Shown here piece by piece: positions 36,569 to 49,004 of a DNA stretch of 64,000 bases. Source of the DNA: Ricinus communis. Its lineage: Eukaryota; Streptophyta; Magnoliopsida; Malpighiales; Euphorbiaceae. The stretch covers positions 19,467,001 through 19,531,000 of the forward strand of contig NC_063263.1 of NCBI RefSeq assembly GCF_019578655.1, written 5' to 3'. The position numbers were made by a program, and so were the translations under genes. How positions within the stretch are numbered: position 1 is the stretch's first letter; each line of letters opens with the position of its first letter. The notes under the pieces are model-generated. The model was not told the origin of the DNA, made no database searches, and saw only the letters and a program-made list of their open reading frames with translations.

Positions 36569-37125
36569 TCTATATATATATATATATTAATTGTTAAAAT
36601 TTAATTTTTTGATATATATATTTAATTTTTATTTTGATATGTGTATTTACTTTTGATACACGAGATTTAAATCTATGTGTAATTTTATAATTTTTTCTAT
36701 TAATTTATTGATTTATAAGTTACATTCTTAATTAAACACTCATTCTGATATCCTAAGAAATAATATATTAATTATATCTTAATATTATATTAATTAATAA
36801 ATAATTTTCTAATCAGATAATACTACTAAATTAGTTTTATAGTTAGATAATAACTCTAATTATAAAAAATAACTTTTTAAATTATATTCTTAATATTATA
36901 GTAAATAATAAATTAATTTTTAATTATATAATAAATTTTTAGTTCTAAAAAATAATAATATGAATTATATTTGATATATTAATTTATGTAATATTAAAAT
37001 TAATTAATAGATTGTTTTTGAAATTTTATAATTAATACTATTCTTGAGAATTTTATTAAATTATATTTATTAATCTAATTTTATAATTAAAATAATAATA
37101 TCGCACACGTACGAATAATGAATAG
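36569..37125 (+). mobile_element. Helitron-like AT-rich repeat, copy H6
   Basis: Plus orientation. Starts A|TCTATATATATAT..., the usual plant Helitron 5' TC start after a host A. Ends CGCACACGTACG, then AATAATGAATAG and a host T. About 557 bp with no ORF, so non-autonomous. The CTAG end has decayed to ATAG. Confidence 0.55.
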
Positions 37126-39456
37126 TTATTATTTAATATTAGTGAGAGTTTATCACATTTGTAATAATGTTACATTTTCATGGTTTATGCTTTTCCAAAT
37201 GTGTTACCAAAATGATAAATTCTTTTTATATTCTTTCATAAATTTTATAAATTTTTGTAAGTCTTACTAGTTGTAAGGAAATGATCGATATTATAAAAAA
37301 ATAATTATTTTTGTGAGATTTAATAATTTATAAGAAATTAAGAAATTTATAAAAATATTAATTTTTTATAATTATGAAATATATTACTAAATTACAAAAA
37401 TAATAATTTTTTTATTTTTTTTATAAATTACACTAGTGAGACTAATTATAAAAAATAAATAATATTATAAAAAATAATAACTTTTATGAAATTTAATGAT
37501 TTATAAAAATAATTAATTTATAAAGAACATTATATTTTTTATAATCGTAAAATTTAATATTGAATTATAAAAAATAATAATAATTTTTATATTTTTACAG
37601 ATAATATATTTTAAAAGTGCATGAATTTTTAAAATTATTTTATATTATTTTAGCAAATATCAGTTTAATTGATATCTGTCATTATAGCTTACTAACTTTT
37701 ATAAAAAACACATATAAATTATCAAATATTATTTTATTAATAGATTAAAATAAAGTATTAATCATTATGTTTAGAATTTATCTTATTACTTTAATAATTG
37801 TTCTGTTTTGAGCTGTCTTTGGGTGGTAAGATGGGAATTTCAACGGGGCGTGTAATCTGATGCGGTTGGGCTTTTCGTTGAACAGTTTGGTCAACCGTTC
37901 GGTAAACGTCATGTGAGGCTTTGACTATTCAGAACCATGTGAAAGGTTGACCGAATAATGGAACAAAACACTTTCTTTCTCCTACTTGTAAAAGTCAAAA
38001 TTATATTTTGTTACATTACTTATTGCTTCCTTTTCTTTTTTGCTTGTTGAAGATTGCGTATTAATAAAATGTTAAAAGTTATAATTTGCCTCCTAAATTT
38101 CCGGATAAGGTTGAATTTATCCCATAATAAATTTTATAGCTGATTAATTCGAAATGTTTTAAAATTTAGCCAATAAACCTCAAATTTCGTGCACCAGTTT
38201 CTATTGGTGATTTTTTATTATAAATTTTTTATCATAGAAATAATTATGGCCTGTTTACTTATAAGAAATTATGTTAGTTTTTTTAAAAAAATATTTAAAT
38301 AAAAAAAATGAAATTGTGTGTTATTTGTATTATTTTTATAAAATTAAAATTATAACTAAATTTAAAAAAATAAATTTAACGTATTTTGTTTACATAATAA
38401 GCCACTTATTTTCAGAATCAACCAAAATCTGATACACGAAGGATTTTGATTTTTATCACTGAAAGATACAATCTTGGAATATTCTTATCACATTTAACAT
38501 ATGCCCACATCATTTTTCTTGAAGAATGGGATTCCACAATAGCTTTTCTTTGTCTTTTCTTTTTTCTAATTCTTTTTAAATGTCAAATTAACTTATCTTC
38601 CATGGACAACAACTAAAATTAGAATAATTCATGCTTCGGTTGACTTTTAGCTCCATATGATTACATTTGCCTTTGAACTTGAAATAAAGATATGGGAAAA
38701 AGGGAAGTTGTAGGCAAAATGTGTTACATGATTATTCTTCATACTACCTTTTACCCAAATTAATAAATGGAGACAATTATATAAAAGTATTACTAATTAT
38801 TTATTTTAAGTGACTCACAAAAAGATAAATGATATTTATACTATAGATGGCAATAAAGAGAAAAGAGAAAGGAGAAAGAAGACGGTAATTTAAAAGCAAA
38901 AAAGTCAAAAAGAAAAAAAAATATTTTTTTATTGTATTTGGTTATATAATAAATAATTATTAAAATAAGAAAAGAAAAATATGTTAAATTTGTTTGGATG
39001 GGTGTGGGTGGAAGAAAATAATAATAAAAAAGTAAAATAATAAAAAGAATTATATATATATATATATATTATATTTTGCTTCATTCTCATAGGTTGAATT
39101 TTTTTATACTTTAAATTAAGATATAATTAATTTCACTTTTTCTAAAGAGAAAAGAGAATCATTTTTCTTCTATTATTCAATTTTCTTTCATTTCTTTTGA
39201 ATTATTCTAATACATATACAATATTAAAAAATATTTTATATTAAAATATAAAATAGTTACTATGTATTCAATTATTTAATACTAATAAATATATAATATT
39301 TATTTATCAATTTCATATATATATATATTAGACTCTCTCTCTTAATTAATATATTTAGTAGATCCAAAAAATTATAACATATTAAAATTATTAATTTATT
39401 AAGTTCAATTATCCGAAAAGATGAAGTTGTTTTTCAAAATTTATTAATTAATAGAG

Positions 39457-39458
<2 letters not shown>
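37126..39458. other. AT-rich intergenic DNA
   Basis: No gene seen. A less AT-rich patch at 37,805-37,985 contains several TTGACC/GGTCAA (W-box-like) motifs but no ORF. Copies of GTTTACATAATAAGCC-like sequence at 38,240-38,420 suggest a degenerate MITE. Confidence 0.4.

Positions 39459-39501
<43 letters not shown>
39459..39501. repeat. (TA)n microsatellite at the border of a viral fragment
   Basis: About 43 bp of pure TA immediately left of the second pararetrovirus fragment. TA repeats are documented insertion or repair sites for endogenous pararetroviruses in rice and other plants. Confidence 0.9.
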
Positions 39502-39503
<2 letters not shown>

Positions 39504-39504
39504 C

Positions 39505-40303
39505 AGAATGTTGATTACCAAAATAATATATCTTTTATGGCAATGTTCTAGAGACTATAATTCCAGAAGTTCTACCTCTGTTTAATCTATTCAAAGCCCA
39601 CTATAAACCAAACATAATAGAAAGACGTTTTTCCTCTTTACTTCTATTTTGTTCAAACTTCTTTCTCCCTTGGGTATGTATATGGTATTTCCATTTTAAC
39701 CAAGCAGCAGATGGAGAAATCATCCTTGCCCGAAGATTCAAAGTTAAATGGTGGGATAAATTTAACCGCCAAGAAAAATTATCCCTAAATATGGTACAAA
39801 GTTTTCTTTCAAAGAATAGCTTCTTGCCATCTCCGAAAGAACAAACCACTTTCCTGGCACATAAGTCTTTCATTATTCCAAAGCTAGCGGCGACTCAAAC
39901 AGAAGAAGATTTCTTACAATTGATCAAACAGTTGTCAGAAACTGTCTCTTCAAAAGAAAAATCTAAAGCTTCATCTTCCTCTTCTAGTACCAGCTCAGCA
40001 GCAATTGATCTGGATAGAGACTCGAATGAAGATGACTGTTTTGGGATATTTAAATCCATCAAATAATATTTTTGTAAAGCCCTTAAGTTAAAAACCAGAA
40101 ATGGCAGCCCAAAATAATTCTGCAATGGGTCAAACGCCTAAAAAAAAAGTCATTTTAAAAGAAAAGAAAGAAGATAAAAGACTCTGCACCTTTACTTTTT
40201 TAAAGTAAAAGATTCTTCACTGTTGAAGCGTGACAGACAATTTCTGTAAAAGTCATGTGCATTATCCTTAGACGAGGCAAACACATAGCATACACTTGTT
40301 AAA
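39505..40303 (+). mobile_element. Rearranged fragment of the same pararetrovirus (second copy)
   Basis: Three pieces. (1) 39,505-39,530 matches the movement-protein/capsid junction of the first copy near 9,332-9,356 (17 identical bases, GAATGTTGATTACCAAA, then weaker). (2) About 39,536-40,272 matches the ORF2 C-terminal third and following non-coding DNA of the first copy (about 14,850-15,620). (3) About 40,273-40,303 matches the leader near 16,045-16,075 in inverted orientation (ACGAGGCAA.CACA.AGCATAC). The promoter and leader between pieces 2 and 3 are absent. Confidence 0.75.
39551..40066 (+). pseudogene. Pararetrovirus ORF2, C-terminal third (second copy)
   Basis: About 171 open codons ending at TAA 40,064-40,066, highly similar to ORF2 of the first copy: FKVKWWDKFN, the PKEQTTFLA segment, a Ser-rich run and the acidic DDCFGIF tail. 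It has a sense codon where the first copy has the stop at 15,206-15,208, which supports reading the first copy as one interrupted ORF. It lacks the N-terminal two thirds and any ATG at its 5' end, so it is a truncated relic. Divergence from copy 1 suggests a separate insertion or old age. Confidence 0.8.
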
Positions 40304-41670
40304 TTTTAAATGGAAAACAGATATAATAACAAATGCTTTCTTATTGATGGATCAACAAATATATATATTATGCTATTTAATAAAATAACCCATGTTTATC
40401 CTACATGTATTATAGAAAGTGGTTCTCTCTTTCAAAGGAAAACCAAATCCATGGCTATGCATATTTGATGTCAGCAGTGATGTCACATTACAGTGCATAC
40501 CAAGATCATTGCATCTAATTATTTCTTTATTATTTATCATTGATTTTTCTTTTTGAACAATTAAAAGAAGAGCTAGTATTATCCAAAACAATACAAAGCA
40601 CCTTAGTACCAAGCCCATCTGAAGAAAAATAGGCACAGAGAATGGCATGGCACTAAAGCTATATAGAACATGCTAAAGAAAACTTTTGGACAGTTTAGAA
40701 ATCTAGTCTGAAAATCAATTAAAATATGGAAAAATAAATTCAAAAGTATATGATACTATGCCCAAGTTTGTTACAAAGGGTAACAATAAACTAATGCCAC
40801 AAACAGACATGAGTTAAGTAGCTGTTTAGTTAATCTATTACTTATAACATCTTAAGTAGAAAGCAGTCCAATTGCCATCTCTATAAATTGGTCATTATAA
40901 CAAGTATAGAATTTTACGGTGCGGTTGTTTTTCAGTTGTTTTAGAACAAAGAAGGCGAGTTCAAATCAGACCTGAACAGAGAAAAACTTGTAACAGAAAA
41001 AAAGAAAAAAGAAAAGAGGATCAGCCATGTTAATGTGGAAGAAATATTTGGGCACAGAGTATAGTGCCACATTTGTCACATTGTCCGTCATCAATGACAG
41101 ATTCAGTTTGCATCCTTCTGCAACTTGTGAAAGAGAAAGACTGAGGTTTAACCCTACTGCACTACAGCATCAGAGAGAGCAAAAACCCTCTCGAGGCTCA
41201 TGCTTGGATTAATTTGGAAGAAAATTGCAGATATACTCTACGTACAGCTGCATAAAATCATCATTAAATACGTTTTGAGAAGAGATGGAGTTGTTGGTTC
41301 AACCATTATTGGAGCATAACAAGCAAGCATTGTCAGCTAAGTAACTGTTTACTTTGAAATTTGAATCATTCTAATAATAACCCAAGATCACTTTGCAGTA
41401 AACCAAGTTTAGTTTAGCAACCTTTTTGAACAAGCCAGGTTTAGTTTAAATTATCCTATAATAACAAGCACCTCCATTTGATAATGTTCTAGTTTAATGT
41501 TGCAATTGTATTTATGCTTAAGTTTACTATGTCTGTTTTCACTGCATGTAACTGTAGTGATTGCTTCAATGGCACTATCAACAAAATTACATTATAATTT
41601 TGCTGTGTTCTGCTGATCAAATCCGAAACTACCAATTCTGGAACAACAGAACAAAACAGTATTTGGGTTC
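40304..41670. other. Intergenic region downstream of the 41.7-kb gene
   Basis: No supported gene; the part next to 41,670 should hold the 3' UTR of the minus-strand gene that follows. Short ORFs here lack codon or motif support. Confidence 0.4.
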
Positions 41671-43110
41671 TCAGAAAGAGTCATCCAATGTGAAAACATC
41701 TTCATTGAATTCTGAATCTACTCCTTCATGTCCATCAAACTCACCAAGTCCTAACAGGGTCTCAATTGGAAGTTCTTCATTTGATATGATATCATCTTGT
41801 AACAAATCTACATGGATACAGTTCAATTTCGCAACAGCAACTTCTCTATTTTTTGCTTGTTTTATATCATCTTCCATTTCTATGGGTACTATTTTCGCTG
41901 AATGTTCTGTTGACCTTCTCAATCTCGAAGGGGTGGTACTAGAAGCAGGTTTGATTTTCTTCGAATAATTAGTGTTGCTTCTTTGTTTATGCTCCAACAT
42001 CTTCACTGCTACTATCGAAACTGAGCTGAAATCGAGTCTTCTCCTACAATCCTTTCTGGAATCCATTTTCAGAACATGAAATTTTGACTCAGCTGACTTA
42101 GAACAGGTCTTCCGGGGCATTCCAAGTTCTGTCGTGTATTTACGAGGTGACATTGAAAAGAATTTCCAAGTTTCTTCAGAACTCCAATCACGTTTGCATT
42201 CTGATGGCCAGAAAAGAGGTTCATCTGTACTGAAGTCTTCCAAATGTAACGAGTCTGAAGAATTATGCTCCGAAAACATACCATATCTTGTATGTTTATT
42301 AATTTCTGAATTAGGTGTTGAATCATTATAAATGGAGTTGTTACAAGATGGGCTAGGGAAACCTGATGGGAGATAATCCATGTCCAGTTCTTCATCTGAT
42401 ATCAGCTTGGAATCTTCACCGTCAAGATTGACTAAACAATCCAAGAAACTTGTACTGTCTGTGTCTGATATCTGAGATGACACTGAAGAATCAAAGATGA
42501 TGGTGGTGCTACAAGGCGTCAAACATTTGTCGAAACTTGAGTACTCCTCACAGCACTGCCTTAAAGAAGTCTTGACACTCTCAGAATAGGCGTCCGAGGA
42601 ATCTGATGCATCATTTCCATGTGATTTCTCTACAGAAGTCAACGTTTTTTCTCCCTTCCAATCTTCCTTCATTGAAATGATATCAGTAACCGGAGTTTTT
42701 AAAGATGTCTCCTCCTCAGGATCTACTGTTGAATTGCTTCCTTTATCTAGATAAATATAAGAGCTTGCCATTTTTGGCAGCCATGAAATTAGCCCTTCGT
42801 CGACAGAGAGATGAAACGAAGAATTAGACGATTTATAATTTTCAAGAAACAATGAAGGGGATGGATCAGCTGAAGATAGCCACATACACTCACTACCATC
42901 AGACAATCTTTCCCTGGTAAGCTGTCCATCAAGATCAAGATCATCCTCTTCCATGGATGACTTGTGAAAATCAACAGCAACTTCCTTTCTGGTTTTACAG
43001 ATTGGACCCATCTTTCTAATCCGTGATCTAACGGATTCATTTTCATTACAAGTGACTGATGTTGATCTTGGTAGCTCTAATTCTCTTTGATCAAAGCTAT
43101 TGCTCTTCAT
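41671..43110 (-). CDS. Unrecognised Ser/acidic-rich plant protein
   Basis: A single long exon of 479 codons from the first ATG (43,110) to TGA/TAA at 41,671, far longer than chance in this AT-rich DNA and with balanced codon use, so very likely a real gene. I do not recognise the family. The protein is Ser- and Asp/Glu-rich and looks mostly disordered. Notable short segments are WSSEETWKFFSMSPRKY, a basic KDCRRRLDFSSVS (an RxL-type cyclin-binding motif is possible) and an acidic C-terminus ending FTLDDSF. There are no membrane segments. The frame stays open upstream of the ATG to about 43,189, past a good splice acceptor (AG at 43,163-43,164). The true N-terminus may therefore lie in an upstream exon (see 44,203-44,255). 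Confidence 0.75.
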   Translation of the reverse strand: MKSNSFDQRELELPRSTSVTCNENESVRSRIRKMGPICKTRKEVAVDFHKSSMEEDDLDLDGQLTRERLSDGSECMWLSSADPSPSLFLENYKSSNSSFHLSVDEGLISWLPKMASSYIYLDKGSNSTVDPEEETSLKTPVTDIISMKEDWKGEKTLTSVEKSHGNDASDSSDAYSESVKTSLRQCCEEYSSFDKCLTPCSTTIIFDSSVSSQISDTDSTSFLDCLVNLDGEDSKLISDEELDMDYLPSGFPSPSCNNSIYNDSTPNSEINKHTRYGMFSEHNSSDSLHLEDFSTDEPLFWPSECKRDWSSEETWKFFSMSPRKYTTELGMPRKTCSKSAESKFHVLKMDSRKDCRRRLDFSSVSIVAVKMLEHKQRSNTNYSKKIKPASSTTPSRLRRSTEHSAKIVPIEMEDDIKQAKNREVAVAKLNCIHVDLLQDDIISNEELPIETLLGLGEFDGHEGVDSEFNEDVFTLDDSF

Positions 43111-44202
43111 CTTTGTAACTGTCACTGTTACATTGGGGTTAACCGATTGAGTGCAAGAACAACTATCAGCATTTGAACAAATAAAATATCAAAGTAAGCA
43201 ATACTAGGGGATGTCAGGGAAGCTCATCAAGACCGGCAATTAGGAAAAAATCCAACAAATTAAACAAAAGCAACGCATGTAAGAACAAAAAGAAGAGACA
43301 AAATAAGTGCCAAACCGAGTATTCAATAATTTTAAATTGTTAAGCGAATGACAAACTTAAGACAAAAGGAGAGTGGCCCAAGTTGTAATTAGAATACCAA
43401 GTCAAGAATTGAAGAATGTAACACTAACATCAAAAAATATTAAGACCAATGACTCAACCACCTGGAGCAGTTGGTTAAGTTGTATTGGGTCAGATGAGAA
43501 GCTTCCCCTTTTAAAAAAATAAGAATGGAGTAGAAGAATGGCCAATGTGATCACACCAAGTTCATATATTATATATATATCTTAGATGGGAAAGTTCAAC
43601 ATCTTTAGATACAATAATGTCATTTTCTTGAGGAGTCATTCAAAGGAAGGTTTAATAAAACTCCAGAGTCTCTGATAATAGGCCCCACTACAGAATTTAT
43701 ACCCACAAAAAATAATATATGTTATGTTCAATAATTCAGACATGAGAACTCATATGCATTTAAGAATACAATAGAACTCAAATGAATCATCTGTGTGTCG
43801 ACAAACTATCTTCACATAAAAGATTTAAGGCATCCATTGTATAAGAACTATGTGGTGTTGAATGCTCTCAACAATTTAAAAAACATTCATCTAAAAGCAG
43901 CTTTTAAATTTTATATTAATGGCAATATATGGCGACCTCCTTTTTTCTGGAAGCTATCAGTTGAATATTATATTCATTGTTGTATTGTAATTATAAGAAA
44001 AATATTAGAAAAAGAAACCTTAAAGATTGCTCGAGAATCAAAAGAGAATATGAAATAAGGATTGCTTGCATCATCCAAGAATTCCCAATCTGAAAGTATT
44101 TCAATTATATAAACATAAAATAGCATAAAATGTTTACATATGTGTATATGTTTGTGTGAGAGAGAAAGAGAGTAGAATAAATTAAGAATAGAGTATTATT
44201 AC

Positions 44203-44255
44203 CTTTTGACTAGTGCATAGCTGTGAGAAATATCTCTAACAATTCTGGAAAAGGA
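44203..44255 (-). other. Candidate upstream exon of the 41.7-kb gene
   Basis: On the minus strand a TTTTCCTTTTCCAG acceptor is followed by about 53 bases ending AAAAG|GTAATAAT (donor). Translated in one frame it reads IVRDISHSYALVK, and its phase joins correctly to an exon starting at 43,162. No ATG is found in its frame upstream within 150 bp, so it may instead be a non-coding leader exon. Confidence 0.35.
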
Positions 44256-44502
44256 AAACCCTAATTTGGAGGGAGGCCACCAATAAAAAGGTGATATACC
44301 TAACGACCTGCTTTTACAATTAATTATTGGGTAAAAGAATTCTTAGTATTATATTTCAATTGAATTATTTAATTATTATGATGGATATGGAAAGCAAAAT
44401 CAATGCTAAAGTTTTTAGTTTTAAGTTTTAAATGAAGTATGTGAGTGTCTCTTATTCACGAAAATTGGGTATTAAGTTGTGATAAGTGTGAGGGTGAATT
44501 AT

Positions 44503-45105
44503 ATAGTGTAACATATCTTTAAAAAATTATCAGATATTTTAATTGTAAAATTAAATTTATAGATATAATTTAATTAATTTTTAATTTTAATATTAATTTA
44601 TAGTATTTTAAGAAATAATAAAAAATTAATTATTTTTAGATAAAATATTAATTTTTTAAATTTTAATATTAGTTTAATAATATAATTTTTTTAAAAAGAT
44701 TATTAATTAATTTTAATATTATATAGATTAATACTATTAATATAATTAACAATATTATTTTTTAAAATTAAAAATTTATTGTTAAATATAATATTAAAAA
44801 TAATTTTTAAAATTAAAATTATTATCTAATTAAAAAATAAATTTATTAGTTAATCTAATATTAAAATATAATTAATATATTATTTCTTAGAATAGAATTA
44901 GCATCATTATTTGATTAGAAAACTATTTATTACTTAATATAATATTAAAATATAATTAATATTTTATTTCTTAAAATTAAAGTTAGTATTTAATTAGGAA
45001 TGTAATCTATTAATAAATAAATTAATAAAAATAATAGAATTATATAAAAATTAAATTTCATATGTAAAAAAAATCTTAGGTCTTAAGAATTAATATATAT
45101 ATAGA
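44503..45105 (-). mobile_element. Helitron-like AT-rich repeat, copy H7
   Basis: Minus orientation. The 5' end read in reverse is TCTATATATATATTAATTCT at 45,105, the same as copy H6. The 3' end is degenerate (CTAT). Body blocks match H2-H5. Confidence 0.5.
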
Positions 45106-45272
45106 CATAAATTTTGTGCATGTCCTTATCCTCATCAATGTGTGTATTTTCTGTTATTAATAAAAAATAAAAAAGTAGTATACATTACTTTAATTTTATA
45201 TTTAAATAAAGATTATATATGTTTTACAATTTAGCCATCTTGAATAACTTGATAAAGAGGCACCAAACACCA

Positions 45273-47777
45273 TGTAATACCCCAAATTTTCTTATATTTA
45301 ATAGTGATTATATTAATAATGAGTTTTTATTAAATTAATTTAATTTAATTTTTATTTGGTCTAGTTGGAATAATTTAAATGCAAATTTTAAATTTTAATA
45401 TTAGACTAATAAAGGAGTCATTTTTCTATATCCTATTAATTTAAATTTTTAAGAAATTAATCAAGTAAATTATTTGAAGGGTAGATTATATTTTTGGTTA
45501 TTCTAATTTTTTCCCAATGTAAATGTATATGTATAAATAAAATTATATATATTGGAAAATTTTGGAAGAAATTGTAAAGAATGTTTTATAAAAGAATTTT
45601 GGAGAAATTGATATTTTAATTAACTAGTGATATTAAAATTTAAGTTGGAAAATAATTAGTAAATTGATTATTTAATTTAATTGTATGTAGGACTTAATTG
45701 AAAAATTATTTTTGGATAAGGATTAAAAGTGTAATTTCATTAATATGTGATTTTAATAGAAATTTGGATGTTTGGTATTTTTGTAAATAAATGTGTCGGC
45801 AAGGGTATTTATGTAATTATATATTTTCAATAATTCTAATTTGGCCCAAATTAATTAGTTAATGGCTTAATTGAAAGGCTAAAAAAAATTTTGGGGGTCA
45901 ATTAGAAATTTTGCAGGATGAAATTGTAAGTAATTAAGAAATTTGAGGGACTAAATTGTAATAAGGAAAAGTTCGGGGGCTCAATGTCGATATAGAAGAA
46001 AGAAAAGAAAGGAGGTCGGGGAGAGAGAACGCGTGAAGAAGGAGGAGCCGGGGTGCGTCGTCCAGTGGTGGTGGCCGATCGCGGGCGCTGCGATGGCCGG
46101 CCAAGGCGCAAGGCAGGCGGCGAGGCAGCAGAATCGCAGAGAGGCAGGCGGCTTCGGCCGATCTCGGTGGCGATCGGCTCCCCTTGGAGAGAGCTTCCTT
46201 TTGGCGGTGGCGGCGTCAGTTTTGGTGGCCGGAGGAGGGAGTTCTGACGAAGTGGTGGCAACCGTGTTTTTTGGCTTTTTCGGCGAGCACCGGCGAGCTA
46301 TGGACGATCGGAGGACATATCCCGACTCTCCTCAACTCAAGCTTCGTAATGGCACCGGTTTCGTGGCGATCGAGCTTCGTTTGCAAATCGACGGTCGAGA
46401 TCGTCTACAAATCTCTCCGGACGATCGGGTGTCAGATCAGAAAATCAGAAGTAGGAATCGTCATCAGTGCGTCGTTTTGAGTCCGATGGTGTGTTCGGAT
46501 CGTTGATCGGACTCCGGCGGCTGGAGGCGAGTCGACCGAGCGATCGAGCGTCTCGGTAATTTTTCTCTTGCCCGTAATTTTGGAATTCTTTGATTTAATT
46601 TGTGTTTATTGGTTTATATTGAGTATTTGATGATATTTGTGAGTCAAAAATAATTGTCTGTCAGTTTGCCTGCCTCGTGTTTTGTGCTGTGTAGCGGAGT
46701 CGGGAAAATAGTGAAGTTTGGGGAACCGACTCCCGTTGTTTGGATTGTTGGATATTTGAAGTGTTTTTCTTGCAGGTCCTGGACCTGTTTTAAGAGGGGT
46801 AAATGTCTGTGTTGTAGAGGAGGTTCTGTGGAATTTTTCGGTAGAATTCACCCGAGTCGAGATTCTTAGACAGTCAGTCCTAGGAATCTAGACCTAGGGT
46901 CAATTGAAATTGTTCAGCATAATTGATAAATTATTTTCCGTGATTAGATGATCTTTCTGTTCGGCTCGCTCCAACCAAGGCACCGGAGCAGAGCTAGGAG
47001 GTCGCCCAATTCTGTGAGTTAAAGTCATTTAATTATTGCACTATTGCTAAGTCTGACTTTAATATGCTATTTTAGAATTTATGCTTAATATGATTGTTAG
47101 TATCACAATATAAATAATTTCACTTGATTATTAATTATTGAAAATAATATAAATATTATTATTAGTAATATTATATTAATAGAAATATTATTATTTTTCC
47201 ACACGAATTGCACGTTGCCTTGCCCTAAATTTTTAATCTTTATTTTGATAATGTGTTGAATGATTTCATTAGACCATGATATTTATTAAATGTGATAATT
47301 GCGATTTGGGAATGTGGGTTTCATAGAACATGCCACCTGATGGGTTACATCAGGACCGCGTGCGCACCGGTAATGATCATGGACAGGTAATAAGATTATT
47401 ATGAGTTCGCCCTGGTCGAGCATGGCTCTCTAGGCTGATTTAAGTAAATTGCGGTAATAAGATTATTATGAGTTTTGCCCTGGTCGAGCATGACTCTTTG
47501 GGCTGATTTGAGTGAGATGCCAGAATAAGGGTCCCTGGTCGAGCATTGCTCTCTGGGCGCTGGCTTATTTGGATAGTGAATATTAAGTGATCGGACTGGA
47601 GTTAAGGACCCTGGTCGAGCTTCGCTCTCTAGGCTCAGTCCTATTGGAATGAGATGCCGGAGTAAAGGTCCCTAATCGAGCATTGTTCTCTAGGCGCCAG
47701 TCTTATTGGATTAAGAGAGCCAAAAGGCTATTAGAATTTGGGGTTAGGGTTCTACTGAGCCACTCGTCCCGTAAACG

Positions 47778-47813
<36 letters not shown>

Positions 47814-48318
47814 TTATTTATTTATTATGGTATATGATTATAATATGATTTGTATATATATGCATGGTTGGATATGCTGATTCAAATAATTAATATTTTC
47901 TGTGAAGATTGCAATAGTCTCTAGATTATTTGATTTTAACTCACTCTCGAGACCGGTCTCAATTTATTTTTTCGGATTCGTGATCGTTAGTCTTCCCGAC
48001 TCTTAATCAAGAACTCCTTCATCATCGGGTGATGTATTTGATTTGGTATGTAAATTGGTAAATTTTAGATTCTCCGCAATAGTAATAGTAGATGTATAAG
48101 TTGTAAATTTTCTGAGATTCGGGTCTCTCCTAGTTCTTCTGGCAGACCGATTTAATTGTGTAAAATTTAATGTTACTGTAAATTATGGCGTTAATAATAG
48201 TAAAAGTTGAGATGAGATTTGTTTGAGTTATGAGTGTCAGGCTTACTACAGGATTCGATGGTCTTACGCCTACCCATTCCCTAATATCGGTCACGGGCCC
48301 ACGGATGGGACCGTGACA
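45273..48318 (+). mobile_element. Solo LTR A (Ty3/gypsy type, about 3.05 kb)
   Basis: Begins TGTAATACCCC and ends CGTGACA (TG...CA), flanked by a perfect 5-bp duplication CACCA at 45,268-45,272 and 48,319-48,323. No internal coding region or second LTR adjoins it, so it is a solo LTR left by recombination. It contains a GC-rich block (46,020-46,560), a (TA)n tract (47,779-47,809) and five imperfect CCTGGTCGAGC-type repeats. The long LTR and GGGACTAAATTGTAA-type motifs suggest a Del/Tekay chromovirus; this assignment is inference. Confidence 0.88.
47411..47700 (+). repeat. Five imperfect repeats inside solo LTR A
   Basis: The core CCTGGTCGAGCATTGCTCTC recurs at about 47,411, 47,479, 47,534, 47,610 and 47,670, with spacing of 55-76 bp, each followed by GGGC/AGGC and a purine-rich linker. 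Confidence 0.85.
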
Positions 48319-48323
48319 CACCA

Positions 48324-49000
48324 AAAATACAAAAATAATGAAAACACAAAATTGTTGTAAGACACCTCCTTCTAACTAATTTTTAAATCAAATTGTAGAA
48401 TGTTTAGATACTAATTTCATTTATTCAAATTTTAATACAAACTGTTTTTTTTCAAAAAAAAAAAAGACAATTCGTTGGTTAATTTTTTGGTTTGGTAGAA
48501 ACCTTAGTTGGTCCACTTAAAATTATTGTTCAAAAGTAAAAAGTACAATGAAAAATGAATAAATACTTTCCAAATAATTTCTATAACTAAAAATACGATA
48601 GGAATGGTTAACACATTCCATATTTTTATTGTCAGTCATATTAAATATTATAATGTAAAAATAGATTTTTTTTAGTAAAAATAAAAATAATTTGTCACAT
48701 AAACTTACTCTCAAGGGGTCTAAAGAGGCAACAATTCCTCACCACAATTTTAAGGAACTGCGGCCTTAGCAGCTAATAATGTAATAGGGATTCTTATATT
48801 ATGGACTGTTATGTTTATATTGTATATTTATTTTAATCAATTAATAAATATGGTATTCACTAATGATAAAATTCCATTAATAAGCTAATAAATATAATAA
48901 TGCATAATCATTATATTGATCATAAGTTTTATTGATAGATTTTACAAACAGTTCAAATAAGTAAAAGAATAATTTTATGAATCAATTGTTAAAAAAATAA
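48324..49000. other. Intergenic AT-rich DNA
   Basis: No feature supported apart from A/T runs. Confidence 0.4.
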
Positions 49001-49004
49001 AAAT

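Noticed and set aside
43440..43520. tRNA gene or SINE near GGAGCAGTTGGTTAAGTTG
   Set aside because: A-box-like only; no B box and no cloverleaf.
46033..46506. Host gene in the GC-rich 157-codon ORF
   Set aside because: It lies inside solo LTR A and has a parallel in LTR B, so it belongs to the repeat; no known domain.
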